Part shown: piece by piece, positions 28,699 through 37,833 of the stretch | Numbering within the stretch: the first letter of the stretch is position 1 | How the letters are laid out: each line of letters begins with the position of its first letter | NCBI RefSeq assembly: GCF_018141185.1 | Contig: NZ_CP058560.1 | Coordinates: forward strand, 682,001 to 746,000 | From: Methanobacterium alkalithermotolerans | GTDB taxonomy: Archaea > Methanobacteriota > Methanobacteria > Methanobacteriales > Methanobacteriaceae | Length of the DNA stretch: 64,000 nucleotides | Direction of reading: 5' to 3' | The notes under the pieces: model-generated | Seen by the model: the letters and a program-made list of their open reading frames with translations, nothing else | Databases searched by the model: none | What the model was told of the DNA's origin: nothing | Translations under genes and position numbers: made by a program

Positions 28699-29523
28699 TT
28701 ATCTATTAATTCCCAGTACATCAGCCATGTCATTAATTTTCCCACTATCAGCAGTTTTAATAAATCTCAGGGCTTTTATGACTCCACTTATAAATGCCTG
28801 ACGATTATGGGCCCGGTGCACAATTTCCAGTCTTTCACCATCCCCGGCAAATAGCACCATATGATCGCCTACAATATCCCCACCACGTACAGCATGCACC
28901 CCAATTTCTTCTTTAGTACGTTCACCTATCAAACCATTTCTACCATATATTCCTACTTCTGAAGGTTCACGTTCCAATCCATTAGCTATTATTTCAAAAG
29001 CCCGATTGGCAGTACCAGAAGGCGAATCCTTTTTATGTTTATGATGGGCTTCAATTATCTCTACATCGTAATCCGACAAAATAGGAGCCAGTTCCTGAAG
29101 TATTTTGAAAAATACATTAACTCCAATAGCCATATTAGGTGATATCACAGCTTTAATGTTATTTTCAACTATGGCTGATTTTATTTCCTTTAATTGTTCC
29201 GGTGTGAATCCAGTGGTACCTACAATCAAATTTACTCCGCAGCTTGCTGAAGTTTTGATAGTTTCCAATGCCGCAGTGGCAATGGTGAAGTCCACCAGTA
29301 CATCTGCATTGGATTTTTGGAGTGTTTGGGCCAGTTTCTCTGCCCCGGTGATTTTTACACCAATTAAACCAATTCCTGTAACTTCACCCACGTCTTTACC
29401 TTCCAGAGGAGTGTTAGGGGCTTCAATTGCAGCCACTACTTCCATATCATCCTGTTGAAGAATAGTTTTAATTATTCCGGATCCCATCCTTCCGCCTGCA
29501 CCAGTCACTGCTACTTTAATCAT
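28699..29523 (-). CDS. dapB: 4-Hydroxy-tetrahydrodipicolinate reductase
   Basis: DapB reduces the DapA product with NAD(P)H in lysine synthesis. The 274 residues start with the Rossmann motif VTGAGGRMGSGIIK. The active-site signature EAHHKHKKDSPSGTA is complete and carries the catalytic His and Lys. GGTGT precedes the ATG. It lies between dapA (98 bases upstream) and asd. The later steps in methanogens go through LL-diaminopimelate aminotransferase, which is not in this window. Confidence 0.97.
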   Translation of the reverse strand: MIKVAVTGAGGRMGSGIIKTILQQDDMEVVAAIEAPNTPLEGKDVGEVTGIGLIGVKITGAEKLAQTLQKSNADVLVDFTIATAALETIKTSASCGVNLIVGTTGFTPEQLKEIKSAIVENNIKAVISPNMAIGVNVFFKILQELAPILSDYDVEIIEAHHKHKKDSPSGTANRAFEIIANGLEREPSEVGIYGRNGLIGERTKEEIGVHAVRGGDIVGDHMVLFAGDGERLEIVHRAHNRQAFISGVIKALRFIKTADSGKINDMADVLGINR

Positions 29524-29621
29524 TATTATACACCGCCTATCAAGATGATTAAAAAAAAATATGTTTATTATTTTCCTGCTAAAAATAAAATAGAAAGATA
29601 CCCTGGTAATTATTAATGAAT

Positions 29622-30515
29622 TTAAATCAGGGAAAGTTCTTCCAAAACCAGTTTAAGTTTTGCCTTACTTTCATCCTTTAGTGGTGCCAGAGGCATTCTA
29701 ACATGGCCTGCCGGTCTTCCCATCATATTCAAAGCATCTTTAGCTGGCACCGGATTACTCTCAACAAATAAAATTTTCATCAGATTATATATTTCATAAT
29801 GAGTCTGGTAAGCACCTTCAAAATCGCCTGACAATGCTTCATTAACCATTCTACTCATACGAGACGGGTCAACATTGGCCAATACAGATATGACCCCTTT
29901 GGCCCCTAAAGACATCATGGGTAAAGTCAAGTTGTCATTTCCCGAAAGTATCATAAACTGGTCTTCCAGATCATTGGCCAGAAGTTCTTTCTGAATCATG
30001 GAAACCTTATCCATATCCGGGTTAGCCTCTTTAATAGCTACTATGTGGTCCATTTCTGCCACCTGGATTATGGTATTCACATCTATATCTGTACCGGTAC
30101 GTGATGGTACGTTATAAACGATAATAGGAATATCCGTATTATCCGCCATTAGTTGGTAGTGGTTGACCAGTCCATGGGGCTGGGGTTTATTATAGTAGGG
30201 AGTAATAACCAGAGCAAAATCAGCACCTGCATTTTCAGCATATTTTACCAGACTTAAAGCTTCTTTAGAAGAATTACTACCTGCACCAGCAATAGTATTT
30301 ACTCTGCCATTAACTTCGTCCACTAGAATATCAATCATTTTTCGTTGTTCATCATGAGTAATGGTGGCTGACTCTCCGGTGGTTCCTGCTGTTAGAATAC
30401 CATCCACACCATTTTCTATTAAATAATTTATATTTTCCCTCATCCCTGGTTCATCTACCTCATCATCAGAGGTAAATGGTGTAACCATAGCCACAGTAGT
30501 ACCTTCTAAATTCAT
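29622..30515 (-). CDS. dapA: 4-Hydroxy-tetrahydrodipicolinate synthase
   Basis: DapA condenses pyruvate with aspartate semialdehyde. The 297-residue aldolase barrel shows the GTTGESATIT substrate loop, the catalytic Tyr in IIVYNVPSRTG and the Schiff-base Lys in HIVAIKEANPD. Its start overlaps the aspartate kinase stop in an ATGA arrangement (4 bases), with GGGGTG upstream inside the kinase gene, so translation is coupled to that gene. Confidence 0.97.
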   Translation of the reverse strand: MNLEGTTVAMVTPFTSDDEVDEPGMRENINYLIENGVDGILTAGTTGESATITHDEQRKMIDILVDEVNGRVNTIAGAGSNSSKEALSLVKYAENAGADFALVITPYYNKPQPHGLVNHYQLMADNTDIPIIVYNVPSRTGTDIDVNTIIQVAEMDHIVAIKEANPDMDKVSMIQKELLANDLEDQFMILSGNDNLTLPMMSLGAKGVISVLANVDPSRMSRMVNEALSGDFEGAYQTHYEIYNLMKILFVESNPVPAKDALNMMGRPAGHVRMPLAPLKDESKAKLKLVLEELSLI

Positions 30516-31732
30516 TTTAAGACACCCCTAACCAATTCATAAGCTTTTTTACCATCTTTCCACTCCAGAAAAATCACCACTGAAGTCTGTGATGATGATA
30601 TTTCTACGATATTGATATTATTTTTTCTGAGAGGTTCGGTAACATCAGATATTATGCCGGGAGTATCTATGAAATCTGGACTGGTAACTGTAATCATTGC
30701 TATTTCCTTTCCTAAAGAAAGTGATGATAAATTTTCATTTTCCACCACCACATCGTGTAATATGCGGTGGGCTTCCTCGGCATCTTTTTTGTTGACAAAT
30801 ACAGTAATTGAAATCTGACCGGTGGAAATACCAAATATGTTCATATTATTTTTAGCCAGAATAGATGTCAGTTCAGCTAAAATACCTGTTTTATTGAGAA
30901 TACCGTCACCTACTACCGCAATAACCGAAATAGGTTCTCCATGTAAGGTGGTGGTCTTGAGCATTTCCTGTTCTGAAGGTCCAATTATATCTGTACCCAC
31001 AGCAGAAAGGTCTCCATGTTCAAATCCAATTATCTTTGCATTAATATTAGGATCTTTATATTTCAGGGCATGAGGATGCAGTACCTGGGCGCCGTGGGTG
31101 GCCAGGTCTCTCATCTCTTCTACTGAAATTTTATCTAATTTTTTAGCGTCTTCTACCATATTAGGATCAGTGGACATTACCCCCCCTACATCGGTGACAA
31201 TTATAACTTCATCAGCCATTAAACAATGTCCTAAAAGGAAAGCAGTTATATCGCTTCCTCCCCTTCCTAAAGTTGTTATGTAGCCTTCAGTGTCCCGACC
31301 TAAGAATCCGCAAACCACTGGAATTATTCCCTGGTCCATCATTTTCATGATTTCTTTAGATTTATTTTCAGTTGCTTCAAAATCTACTTTTGCACTTAAA
31401 AGAGTGCTATCGGTAACAATAGGCCATTTATTGCTAAAAGGATCCACATATTCCGATTTAACTCCCAGTGATTCTATAGCTGATGAGAATATTCTTACGC
31501 TGGTCATTTCACCCATGGAAACTATTTCAGCCAGTTGTTTTTCTGTTACCGTATCTTCCATGGATTCATCCACAATATGCAGCAATTCGTCTGTGGTTTT
31601 ATCAATAGCGGATACTACCACCACTACCTTTTTTCCCTTCATATATTCATTTACCACTGCTTGAGCTGCTTTTCTAATTCTTTTGCCATTGCCTATGGAT
31701 GTTCCTCCGAATTTGGCCACTATTGTTTCCAT
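30512..31732 (-). CDS. lysC: Aspartate kinase
   Basis: This enzyme phosphorylates aspartate, the first step of the lysine, threonine and methionine pathways. The 406 residues start with METIVAKFGGTSIGNGKRIR, the kinase signature. GFLGRDTEGYITTLGRGGSD matches the catalytic region, and two C-terminal ACT domains follow (from about residues 265 and 340), so feedback control by lysine or threonine is expected. I place the start at the ATG at 31730-31732; an upstream in-frame TTG gives four unlikely extra residues. It follows rps17e by 104 bases, in an order with ribosomal and shikimate genes that I also recall from Methanothermobacter. Confidence 0.96.
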   Translation of the reverse strand: METIVAKFGGTSIGNGKRIRKAAQAVVNEYMKGKKVVVVVSAIDKTTDELLHIVDESMEDTVTEKQLAEIVSMGEMTSVRIFSSAIESLGVKSEYVDPFSNKWPIVTDSTLLSAKVDFEATENKSKEIMKMMDQGIIPVVCGFLGRDTEGYITTLGRGGSDITAFLLGHCLMADEVIIVTDVGGVMSTDPNMVEDAKKLDKISVEEMRDLATHGAQVLHPHALKYKDPNINAKIIGFEHGDLSAVGTDIIGPSEQEMLKTTTLHGEPISVIAVVGDGILNKTGILAELTSILAKNNMNIFGISTGQISITVFVNKKDAEEAHRILHDVVVENENLSSLSLGKEIAMITVTSPDFIDTPGIISDVTEPLRKNNINIVEISSSQTSVVIFLEWKDGKKAYELVRGVLK

Positions 31733-31836
31733 CAAGATCCACAACCTTTAGTATAATATATAATAAAAATAATTAATATAAAATATGAATTTAAGTGTAT
31801 AAGGGTCAATACACTTTTATTTAGTTATTTGAACCC

Positions 31837-32031
31837 TTAAAGTACTGCATTATTTCGAATTAACCGGGTAACATATCCTGCAATTTTATTTCGTAAATGT
31901 TTGGTACTTACGGTAGAATATTGTTCCACCAATTTTTTATTTTCATCAAAATCAGTGGTGAATTTACCCCGGTGAGTTTCAATTAGTTCTCTGGATATTC
32001 TTTTAACAAATGATGTTCTAATATTTCCCAT
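31837..32031 (-). CDS. rps17e: 30S ribosomal protein S17e
   Basis: The 64-residue protein is the archaeal/eukaryotic small-subunit protein S17e. It starts MGNIRTSFVKRISRELIE and contains FTTDFDENKKLVEQ and STKHLRNKIAGYVTRL, all typical. GAGGAGG lies seven bases before the ATG. It overlaps the chorismate mutase gene by 14 bases, so the ribosomal gene is embedded in an amino acid operon. Confidence 0.96.
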   Translation of the reverse strand: MGNIRTSFVKRISRELIETHRGKFTTDFDENKKLVEQYSTVSTKHLRNKIAGYVTRLIRNNAVL

Positions 32032-32329
32032 TATTTTTCCTCCTCAATATTTCTTCTTGTTCTTTTTTATTTAAATCTGTAAGTATTTTCATTATCTGTC
32101 TGAGTCCTTCTTCATCAATATTATTTTTTCTGGCTATATTTTTTGCTTTTTTCTGGATATTTTCTTCCCTTTTAGGGTCATGTATATCCATATCCAGAAA
32201 TATTTTAGCCTTAATAATATCACGGGATAGAGCTGTCCTTTTACTGATTAAAGATAAGATTTCTTCATCAATACTATCAATTCTTTCCCGGGAATCCTGA
32301 AGAAGTTTTAAAGCACGGGATTTATCCAT
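32018..32329 (-). CDS. Chorismate mutase, AroQ type
   Basis: This 103-residue all-helical protein matches the AroQ class, which turns chorismate into prephenate for phenylalanine and tyrosine. The N-terminal SRERIDSIDEEILSLISKR is the family signature with its substrate-binding Arg, followed by RDIIKAKIFLDMDIHDPKRE. It overlaps aroK by one base (TAATG) and rps17e by 14 bases. The charged tail KKEQEEILRRKNNGKY is probably a short family-specific extension. Confidence 0.92.
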   Translation of the reverse strand: MDKSRALKLLQDSRERIDSIDEEILSLISKRTALSRDIIKAKIFLDMDIHDPKREENIQKKAKNIARKNNIDEEGLRQIMKILTDLNKKEQEEILRRKNNGKY

Positions 32330-33186
32330 TAAACCACCTTGGTGCCAATATTATTTATTTTAGTAGCAATGATATTACCGGGATATTTTTTCCAGGCTTC
32401 CTGGACATTTTCCTGATTTTTTTCATCAACTACCGCCACAAATGAAGGTCCAGTTCCAGACAATCCAGAAGCTATCGCACCAGCATCAAGAGCATCAAGA
32501 GCTATATTTGAATCAAATCCCAGTGCTGCACAATATAAAAACCCATTTAAAGTCAAAGCATTGAACACATCTCCCTGGAGAGTTTGCTGAAAGGCCATAT
32601 CCACCCAGGGTGCCAGAAGCTTCATTCGCTTAACATCAGATTGTGCGGTCAGTGACTTTCTGTCGGGCATGTATATTAATATGTTTTGCTTTTCCAACTT
32701 TTCATGGTATATAAGTTCTCTTTTTAAATTGTGGGTTATGGTTAGTCCTCCAAAGAAAGAGGCACTGGCATCGTCAAAAGCCCCCGTAATAGTAACCCCA
32801 GCTTCTAAAGAGGCATCAATGGCCATATTAAGTATTTTCATATCCGACATGGGTTTCAATTCATATTCTTCTTCCAGCAACCTTGTAGTGGACATAACCA
32901 CGGCATTAGAAGTAGCACTACTACTGGAAAGACCAGAAGCCACCGGAAGAGTTGAACTGGTTTTGATTCTAATCCCGGTGTTTAATCCATGATAATCCAG
33001 TACCTTCTTTACACATAATTCCATTAAAAGAGGATTAACATCAGGATTAGATGAACATTTTATTCCAGATTGTTTTAAACTAGCTTCTGCCGTTACATGA
33101 AGATCTATTCCAAATGCTGATCCACTACCTGTTGATATGGCATTTATTACTGTGGCTGAACCAGGAGCCATTACCTTTTTTTTCAA
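32329..33186 (-). CDS. aroK: Archaeal shikimate kinase (GHMP type)
   Basis: This enzyme phosphorylates shikimate at the 3-position. The archaeal form is a GHMP kinase unrelated to bacterial AroK. The 285 residues contain APGSATVINAISTGSGSAFG, the ATP loop LPVASGLSSSSATSNA near residue 84, and the third GHMP motif GLSGTGPSFVAVV near the C-terminus. The start is given as TTG at 33184-33186, three bases after GGTGAT; an ATG five codons later (MAPGSATV) is also possible. It is first in the leftward run aroK-chorismate mutase-rps17e-aspartate kinase-dapA-dapB-asd. Confidence 0.95.
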   Translation of the reverse strand: MKKKVMAPGSATVINAISTGSGSAFGIDLHVTAEASLKQSGIKCSSNPDVNPLLMELCVKKVLDYHGLNTGIRIKTSSTLPVASGLSSSSATSNAVVMSTTRLLEEEYELKPMSDMKILNMAIDASLEAGVTITGAFDDASASFFGGLTITHNLKRELIYHEKLEKQNILIYMPDRKSLTAQSDVKRMKLLAPWVDMAFQQTLQGDVFNALTLNGFLYCAALGFDSNIALDALDAGAIASGLSGTGPSFVAVVDEKNQENVQEAWKKYPGNIIATKINNIGTKVV

Positions 33187-33492
33187 GATATCACCTTACT
33201 TAGCTACCGGAAGATATGAATAGGGAATTAAGTGATTATCAAATTACTATTATATAACTGTAACAAAAATATATTGTGTTAATAATAATTATTCTAAAGA
33301 ATTTAGTAAAAAGTATTTAAGATAAACTAAATATTTAAGTTTCTGGATAATGGAATTATCTGGAAACAGGGTTAATAAATGTTTTATCGAATTTTTAAGA
33401 TTGTATTAAATCAGAAAGATTTAAATATTGTTTGTGTAATAAATTTCAATCCAAAAATGCTATAATTTAAGAATATCTAAAAAGATGATATT
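33187..33492. other. Divergent promoter region aroK / sppA
   Basis: These 306 AT-rich bases separate two divergent genes and hold no open frame. Read leftward, GTTATATAAT near 33250-33259 is a fair TATA box for aroK. For sppA, TTTAAATATTG near 33420 is the best candidate, about 70 bases before the ATG. Nothing else stands out. Confidence 0.5.
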
Positions 33493-34404
33493 ATGGATAA
33501 AAAAAACAAGATGGCTTTGCTGGGCTCCATAGGAGGTCTGGTATTGCTTGCAATAATTTTATTATCCTTAATCTCAGTTATAGGAAACTCGTGGAGTCCA
33601 TCCGCCAGTGGAAGCATAGCTGTGATTCCCATATATGGACAAATTGCGTATTCACCATCAAGTTTGATGGGTAGCAGTGTAAGTAATCCTGATGTTATTA
33701 AAGAACTAATACAAAATGCCAATCAGGATGTAAATGTTAAAGCCATATTATTGGAGGTGAATAGTCCAGGTGGAAGTCCTGTGGCCAGTGAAGAAATTAT
33801 GGAATCAGTTCAAAATTCTGAAAAACCAGTGGTAGTCTGGATAAGTGATACTGGTGCTTCTGGAGCATATTTAGTTGCATCTGGAGCAGATCGCATCGTG
33901 GCCAGCCCCTCATCATGGGTAGGTAGTATTGGAGTACTGGTGGATCTAATTGACCTTTCAAGATTATATGACCGGGAGGGAATCAACAAATACGCCATTA
34001 AAGGAGGAGAGTACAAGGACATGGGTGCAGATTACCGGGAATTAACTCCAGAAGAAAAAGAAATGATGCAGAATATGGTTGATGAAGAATATGATTATTT
34101 CATAGAACAGGTGGCAAAAAATCGGAACCTGAGTAAAAGTTATGTGGCAGGAATTGCCGAGGGAAAAATATACACCGGAAGACAGGCAAAAAATCTGAAG
34201 CTGGTGGATGATTTAGGTGGCAAAGATGAAGCTCTGGATATAGCCGCCCATTTAGCAGGTATTAAAGATTATACTGTCGTTAGCTTTGCTCCCCGTACCA
34301 CTCTGGAATCCCTTCTTAGCAGCATAGGCACTAAAATTGGCTACGCACTGGGAATGGGTATTGGGGAAAATATGAATCAGGAAACTATTCAGAATATTTA
34401 TTAA
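33493..34404 (+). CDS. sppA: Signal peptide peptidase SppA (S49)
   Basis: A membrane-anchored serine peptidase that degrades cleaved signal peptides. It has a single N-terminal membrane helix at about residues 8-31. The catalytic Ser is in ISDTGASGAYLVASGADRI, the motif VNSPGG precedes it, and the general base Lys is in YAIKGGEYKDMG. The 303-residue length fits the short, one-domain form found in archaea and Bacillus, which assembles into an octamer. A GATGAT-like site precedes the ATG. It is divergent from aroK, and a T-rich tract follows the stop. Confidence 0.95.
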   Translation: MDKKNKMALLGSIGGLVLLAIILLSLISVIGNSWSPSASGSIAVIPIYGQIAYSPSSLMGSSVSNPDVIKELIQNANQDVNVKAILLEVNSPGGSPVASEEIMESVQNSEKPVVVWISDTGASGAYLVASGADRIVASPSSWVGSIGVLVDLIDLSRLYDREGINKYAIKGGEYKDMGADYRELTPEEKEMMQNMVDEEYDYFIEQVAKNRNLSKSYVAGIAEGKIYTGRQAKNLKLVDDLGGKDEALDIAAHLAGIKDYTVVSFAPRTTLESLLSSIGTKIGYALGMGIGENMNQETIQNIY

Positions 34405-34689
34405 TCTGAAAATCCCTTTTTTGTTTTTTTTTGCTTATTTCTTAATTCTTAATTAAATTAGTGGAAAACCCAGTTGAAAAATAAAAGTTTTCATTATTTA
34501 ATTGAACATTCCCCTCCCTTTTTTAAAATTTCCTTAAGATGGGATAAAAATAAGTATTAAATCCAGAATACAAAAAAAAGAAATTTTACAAAGGGAATAG
34601 CTTTTATAAAAAAAGGATAAATAAAATATAACATTAATTTAATAGTTCAGTTAAAGAGAAAAAAGTAATTCTAATATGGAGGTTTAAAC

Positions 34690-34950
34690 ATGGTTGTAAA
34701 AATCGAAGTATTTACTTCACCCACCTGTCCTTACTGCCCTATGGCAATAGAAGTAGTGGATGAGGCTAAAAAAGATCTAGGAGATGTTCTGGAAGTTGAA
34801 ACAGTTGACATCATGCAAGATAGAGAAAAAGCCGTGAATTATGGACTAATGGCTGTTCCAGCGATTGCTATGAATGGTGTAGTCAAGTTTGTAGGTGCCC
34901 CCTCCAAAGAAGAGTTAATGCAGGCAATTAAAGAAGAATTAAATGAATAA
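34690..34950 (+). CDS. Thioredoxin-like redox protein (CPYC)
   Basis: A small thioredoxin-fold protein of 86 residues. The active site is Cys13-Pro-Tyr-Cys16 in TSPTCPYCPMAIEV and the cis-proline is in AVPAIAMNG. The CPYC sequence is glutaredoxin-like, but methanogen proteins of this size and type behave as thioredoxins. GGAGGT lies seven bases before the ATG. It is preceded by about 285 bases without a gene and followed by T-runs within 10 bases of the stop, yet cbiD starts only 32 bases downstream, so partial readthrough is possible. Confidence 0.93.
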   Translation: MVVKIEVFTSPTCPYCPMAIEVVDEAKKDLGDVLEVETVDIMQDREKAVNYGLMAVPAIAMNGVVKFVGAPSKEELMQAIKEELNE

Positions 34951-34982
34951 ATTTTTTTTATAATTTTTTTTGGGATTTATTA

Positions 34983-36056
34983 ATGACTCCTTTGAATAAC
35001 AAAGCTCCCTATGGTATCACCACAGGTAGTGCAGCAACTGCAGCTTCAGTGGCAGCATTAATGGCCATTAAAGGAGTAACAGATTTAAAATCAGTTAGAA
35101 TAAATGTTCCTTTTGGTGAACTGGAAATAGAAGTTCATAATATTGAAAAAAAAGATTCCAATGTTGCCCGGGCCTCGGTGATTAAAAAGCCATATGGTGA
35201 TCTGGATGTTACTATAAACCTGGAAATCATTGCAGAAGTCACCATAACCACCAATAAAGTAATTTCCATCAGGGGAGGTGAAGGAGTGGGACTGGTTACC
35301 AAACCAGGATTGCAAATCCCTGTTGGTGAAGCTGCCATTAACCCTGTACCTAGAAGTATGATTGAGGAAAATGTGAAAAGCTTGTTGGTTGATGGGGAAG
35401 GGGCCCTGATAACCATATCCATTCCTGGTGGAAAAGAAGTTGCGTCCCGAACCATGAACCCCCGCCTGGGTATAGAGGGAGGGATATCCATTTTAGGTAC
35501 CACAGGCATATCACGACCCATGTCCAGTGCTGCTTATAAAGATTCACTGGAGTGTCAGCTGGATGTGGCCCTGGCCATGGGTTATGAGGATTTGATTTAT
35601 GTTCCAGGTAATATTGGTGAAAAACTAGCCTTAAATTCAATGCAAGTTGAAAAAGACCAGATAATTCAAATGAGTAATTATGTTGGTTTTATGCTGGAAA
35701 AGGCAGTGGAAAAAGGAATTAAAAAATTAATTATTTATGGTCATGCAGGTAAACTGGTTAAAATAGCCGGTGGCATATTCAATACCAAACACTCTGTAGC
35801 TGATGCCAGAACTGAAATAATAGCCGCCCATGCAGCATTGAAAGGTGCATCACCAACCTTAATTGCAGAAATTTTCTCCAAAAAAACCACAGAGGATATG
35901 GTTGATATTTTGAATAAGGAATCTATCCGGGAGGAAGTTTTCCAGAGTATCTCCCAATCTATTAAAGACAAAATACAGGACAGATTTCCGCTTAAAGTAG
36001 AAGTTATCATAGTGCGTATGGATGGAACAGTTCTAAATCCATCATATAAAAAATAA
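34983..36056 (+). CDS. cbiD: Cobalt-precorrin-5B C1-methyltransferase
   Basis: CbiD uses S-adenosylmethionine to methylate C-1 of cobalt-precorrin-5B in the anaerobic corrinoid pathway. The 357-residue sequence has the family start YGITTGSAATAASVAALMA, then GEGVGLVTKPGLQIPVGEAA and GTTGISRPMSSAAYKDSL. YGHAGKLVKIAGGIFNTKHS near the C-terminus is also a family hallmark. It sits 32 bases after the thioredoxin gene and 27 bases before a glycosyltransferase gene. No other cbi gene is adjacent, though a cobyric acid synthase is encoded 19 kb to the left. Confidence 0.96.
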   Translation: MTPLNNKAPYGITTGSAATAASVAALMAIKGVTDLKSVRINVPFGELEIEVHNIEKKDSNVARASVIKKPYGDLDVTINLEIIAEVTITTNKVISIRGGEGVGLVTKPGLQIPVGEAAINPVPRSMIEENVKSLLVDGEGALITISIPGGKEVASRTMNPRLGIEGGISILGTTGISRPMSSAAYKDSLECQLDVALAMGYEDLIYVPGNIGEKLALNSMQVEKDQIIQMSNYVGFMLEKAVEKGIKKLIIYGHAGKLVKIAGGIFNTKHSVADARTEIIAAHAALKGASPTLIAEIFSKKTTEDMVDILNKESIREEVFQSISQSIKDKIQDRFPLKVEVIIVRMDGTVLNPSYKK

Positions 36057-36083
36057 ATTCGCGCAACCTGGAGATTAAATAAT

Positions 36084-37151
36084 ATGAAAGTATGTATGGT
36101 GGGTCATTTTCCTCCCCATGTAGGTGGAATTGCATCCTATGTTTATTTATTATCAAATGCTCTCCTGGAAAGGGGGGATGAAGTCTATGTGCTAACCTAT
36201 CCCCATGAAAAAATAGACGAAACCAATTTATATGTAGAATACGCTCCCACCCCCCCAATACCTGGATTAAGAGGTTTTATATTCACCATTACCGCCACCT
36301 GGAAGTTGATTAGAATGGTCCAGAAAAATGACATTGATCTTATCCATGCCCATTATTTACTCCCACCCGGATTGGTGGCTGTTTTAGGAGGGATATTAAC
36401 CGGTAAAAAGATCTGTATAACTTTACATGGATCTGATGTATTTTTATTATCTTCCCGGAAATTTTTAAAGCCATTATTACGCCTGATTCTAAAAAAGGCA
36501 GATGAGGTATTTGTGGTAAGTAAATCCCTGGAAGATAAGATTTTAAAAATGAACATCCCCGGAGTGGATAAAAAACTAAAGGTTACCTGGAATGGGGTGG
36601 ATGTGGAAAAATTTAATCCGGGAAATGTAAGTGATTTCAAAAAGGAGATAGGTATTGCGGAAGATAAACCCCTTGTACTATTTTTAGGAAATCTGGTTCG
36701 TCAAAAAGGTGTTCAGTATCTTTTAAGAGCTAAAAATTTTATGGAACAATCTGCATTTCTGGCCATTGTTGGTGATGGTCCTCTACTGCAGGATTTAAAG
36801 GGTATGGTAGAGTATGAAAATATTAAAGATGTCCATTTTACCGGGGCCCGCTATGATATAGATAAAATAATACCTGCTGCAGAATTAGTGGTCCTCCCTT
36901 CACTATCAGAAAGTTTTGGAATTGCCCTTTTAGAAGCCATGGCTTCAGGAAAACCAGTAGTGGCAACTTCTGTGGGAGGTATACCTGAACTAGTAACCGA
37001 AGATGTGGGAGTACTGGTGGAACCCAGAAATCCTATTGCCTTAGCAGAAGCTATTGATTTAATACTTGAAAATAAAGATTTAAGGGAAAAAATGGGTAAA
37101 AAAGCACGAAAAAAGGCTTTGAAATATGCAAATGTTAAGATACCATATTAA
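36084..37151 (+). CDS. GT4 family glycosyltransferase
   Basis: A GT-B fold glycosyltransferase of 355 residues. The N-terminal domain starts MKVCMVGHFPPHVGGIASYV with the acceptor-binding glycine loop. The C-terminal domain has FLGNLVRQKGVQYLL and the nucleotide-sugar motif SESFGIALLEAMASGKPVV, with two Glu seven residues apart as in retaining GT4 enzymes. The C-terminus is short: after KKARKKALKYAN it ends in VKIPY, where relatives usually have a further 15-25 residue helix that packs back on the N-domain. No continuation is seen in other frames. Donor and acceptor are unknown. Confidence 0.9.
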   Translation: MKVCMVGHFPPHVGGIASYVYLLSNALLERGDEVYVLTYPHEKIDETNLYVEYAPTPPIPGLRGFIFTITATWKLIRMVQKNDIDLIHAHYLLPPGLVAVLGGILTGKKICITLHGSDVFLLSSRKFLKPLLRLILKKADEVFVVSKSLEDKILKMNIPGVDKKLKVTWNGVDVEKFNPGNVSDFKKEIGIAEDKPLVLFLGNLVRQKGVQYLLRAKNFMEQSAFLAIVGDGPLLQDLKGMVEYENIKDVHFTGARYDIDKIIPAAELVVLPSLSESFGIALLEAMASGKPVVATSVGGIPELVTEDVGVLVEPRNPIALAEAIDLILENKDLREKMGKKARKKALKYANVKIPY

Positions 37152-37262
37152 TCTAAATTACATATTAGAAATATTTAATACTAATATTAATTAAAATAAT
37201 AGTATCAGATTATGCTATTCAAGAATATTATTAAGATGTAAGTGCTTAGAAGGAGAATAAAT

Positions 37263-37742
37263 ATGAAAAATAAGGATTTCACTCATCTAACCACAGATGG
37301 GGTTCATATGGTAGAGGTAGGAGATAAACCTTCCCTGAAAAGGAGTGCAGTTGCATCAGGGAAAATTTTTCTAAAAAAGAAAACCATTGATTTAATTGAA
37401 AATAGTGCCCTGGAAAAGGGTAATGTTCTCACCACGTCACAGATTGCAGCTATAAATGCCGTCAAATCTACTTCCAGTATTATTCCCCTGTGCCATCCCT
37501 TGCCTGTCACCGGTATAGAAGTTAGCTTTAAAGTATTAAATGACCATATAAAAGTAATTGTAAGTGTAAATTCAGCCGGAAAAACAGGAGTGGAGATGGA
37601 AGCCCTCACTGGAGTTAGTGTTGGATTATTAACCATATGGGATATGGTTAAGAGTGTGGAAAAAGATGTAGATGGTCAATATCCCTCTACCTCCATTAAA
37701 GATATTAGAGTAGTTGAAAAAAATAAAGAAGAAATACTTTGA
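37263..37742 (+). CDS. moaC: Cyclic pyranopterin monophosphate synthase
   Basis: MoaC finishes the MoaA product to cyclic pyranopterin monophosphate for the molybdenum or tungsten cofactor of formylmethanofuran and formate dehydrogenases. The 159 residues show MVEVGDKPSLKRSAVASGKI, the LCHPLPVTG active-site motif, GKTGVEMEALTGVSVGLLT with the catalytic Lys region, and IWDMVKSVEKD. The ATG at 37263 follows AGGAG by seven bases; a longer reading from 37242 is open but not family-like. Downstream, hel308 starts after about 90 bases. Confidence 0.96.
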   Translation: MKNKDFTHLTTDGVHMVEVGDKPSLKRSAVASGKIFLKKKTIDLIENSALEKGNVLTTSQIAAINAVKSTSSIIPLCHPLPVTGIEVSFKVLNDHIKVIVSVNSAGKTGVEMEALTGVSVGLLTIWDMVKSVEKDVDGQYPSTSIKDIRVVEKNKEEIL

Positions 37743-37833
37743 ATAAAAGATTTGTTCGGGATATAATGATACTTTAAATGCAAAAATAAAGGAATTGAAA
37801 TTTCCACAATCTTACCTAAAAGTGCTGATTATC

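Noticed and set aside
34983..36056. A larger corrinoid operon around cbiD
   Set aside because: The flanking genes are a thioredoxin and a glycosyltransferase; no other cbi gene is adjacent.
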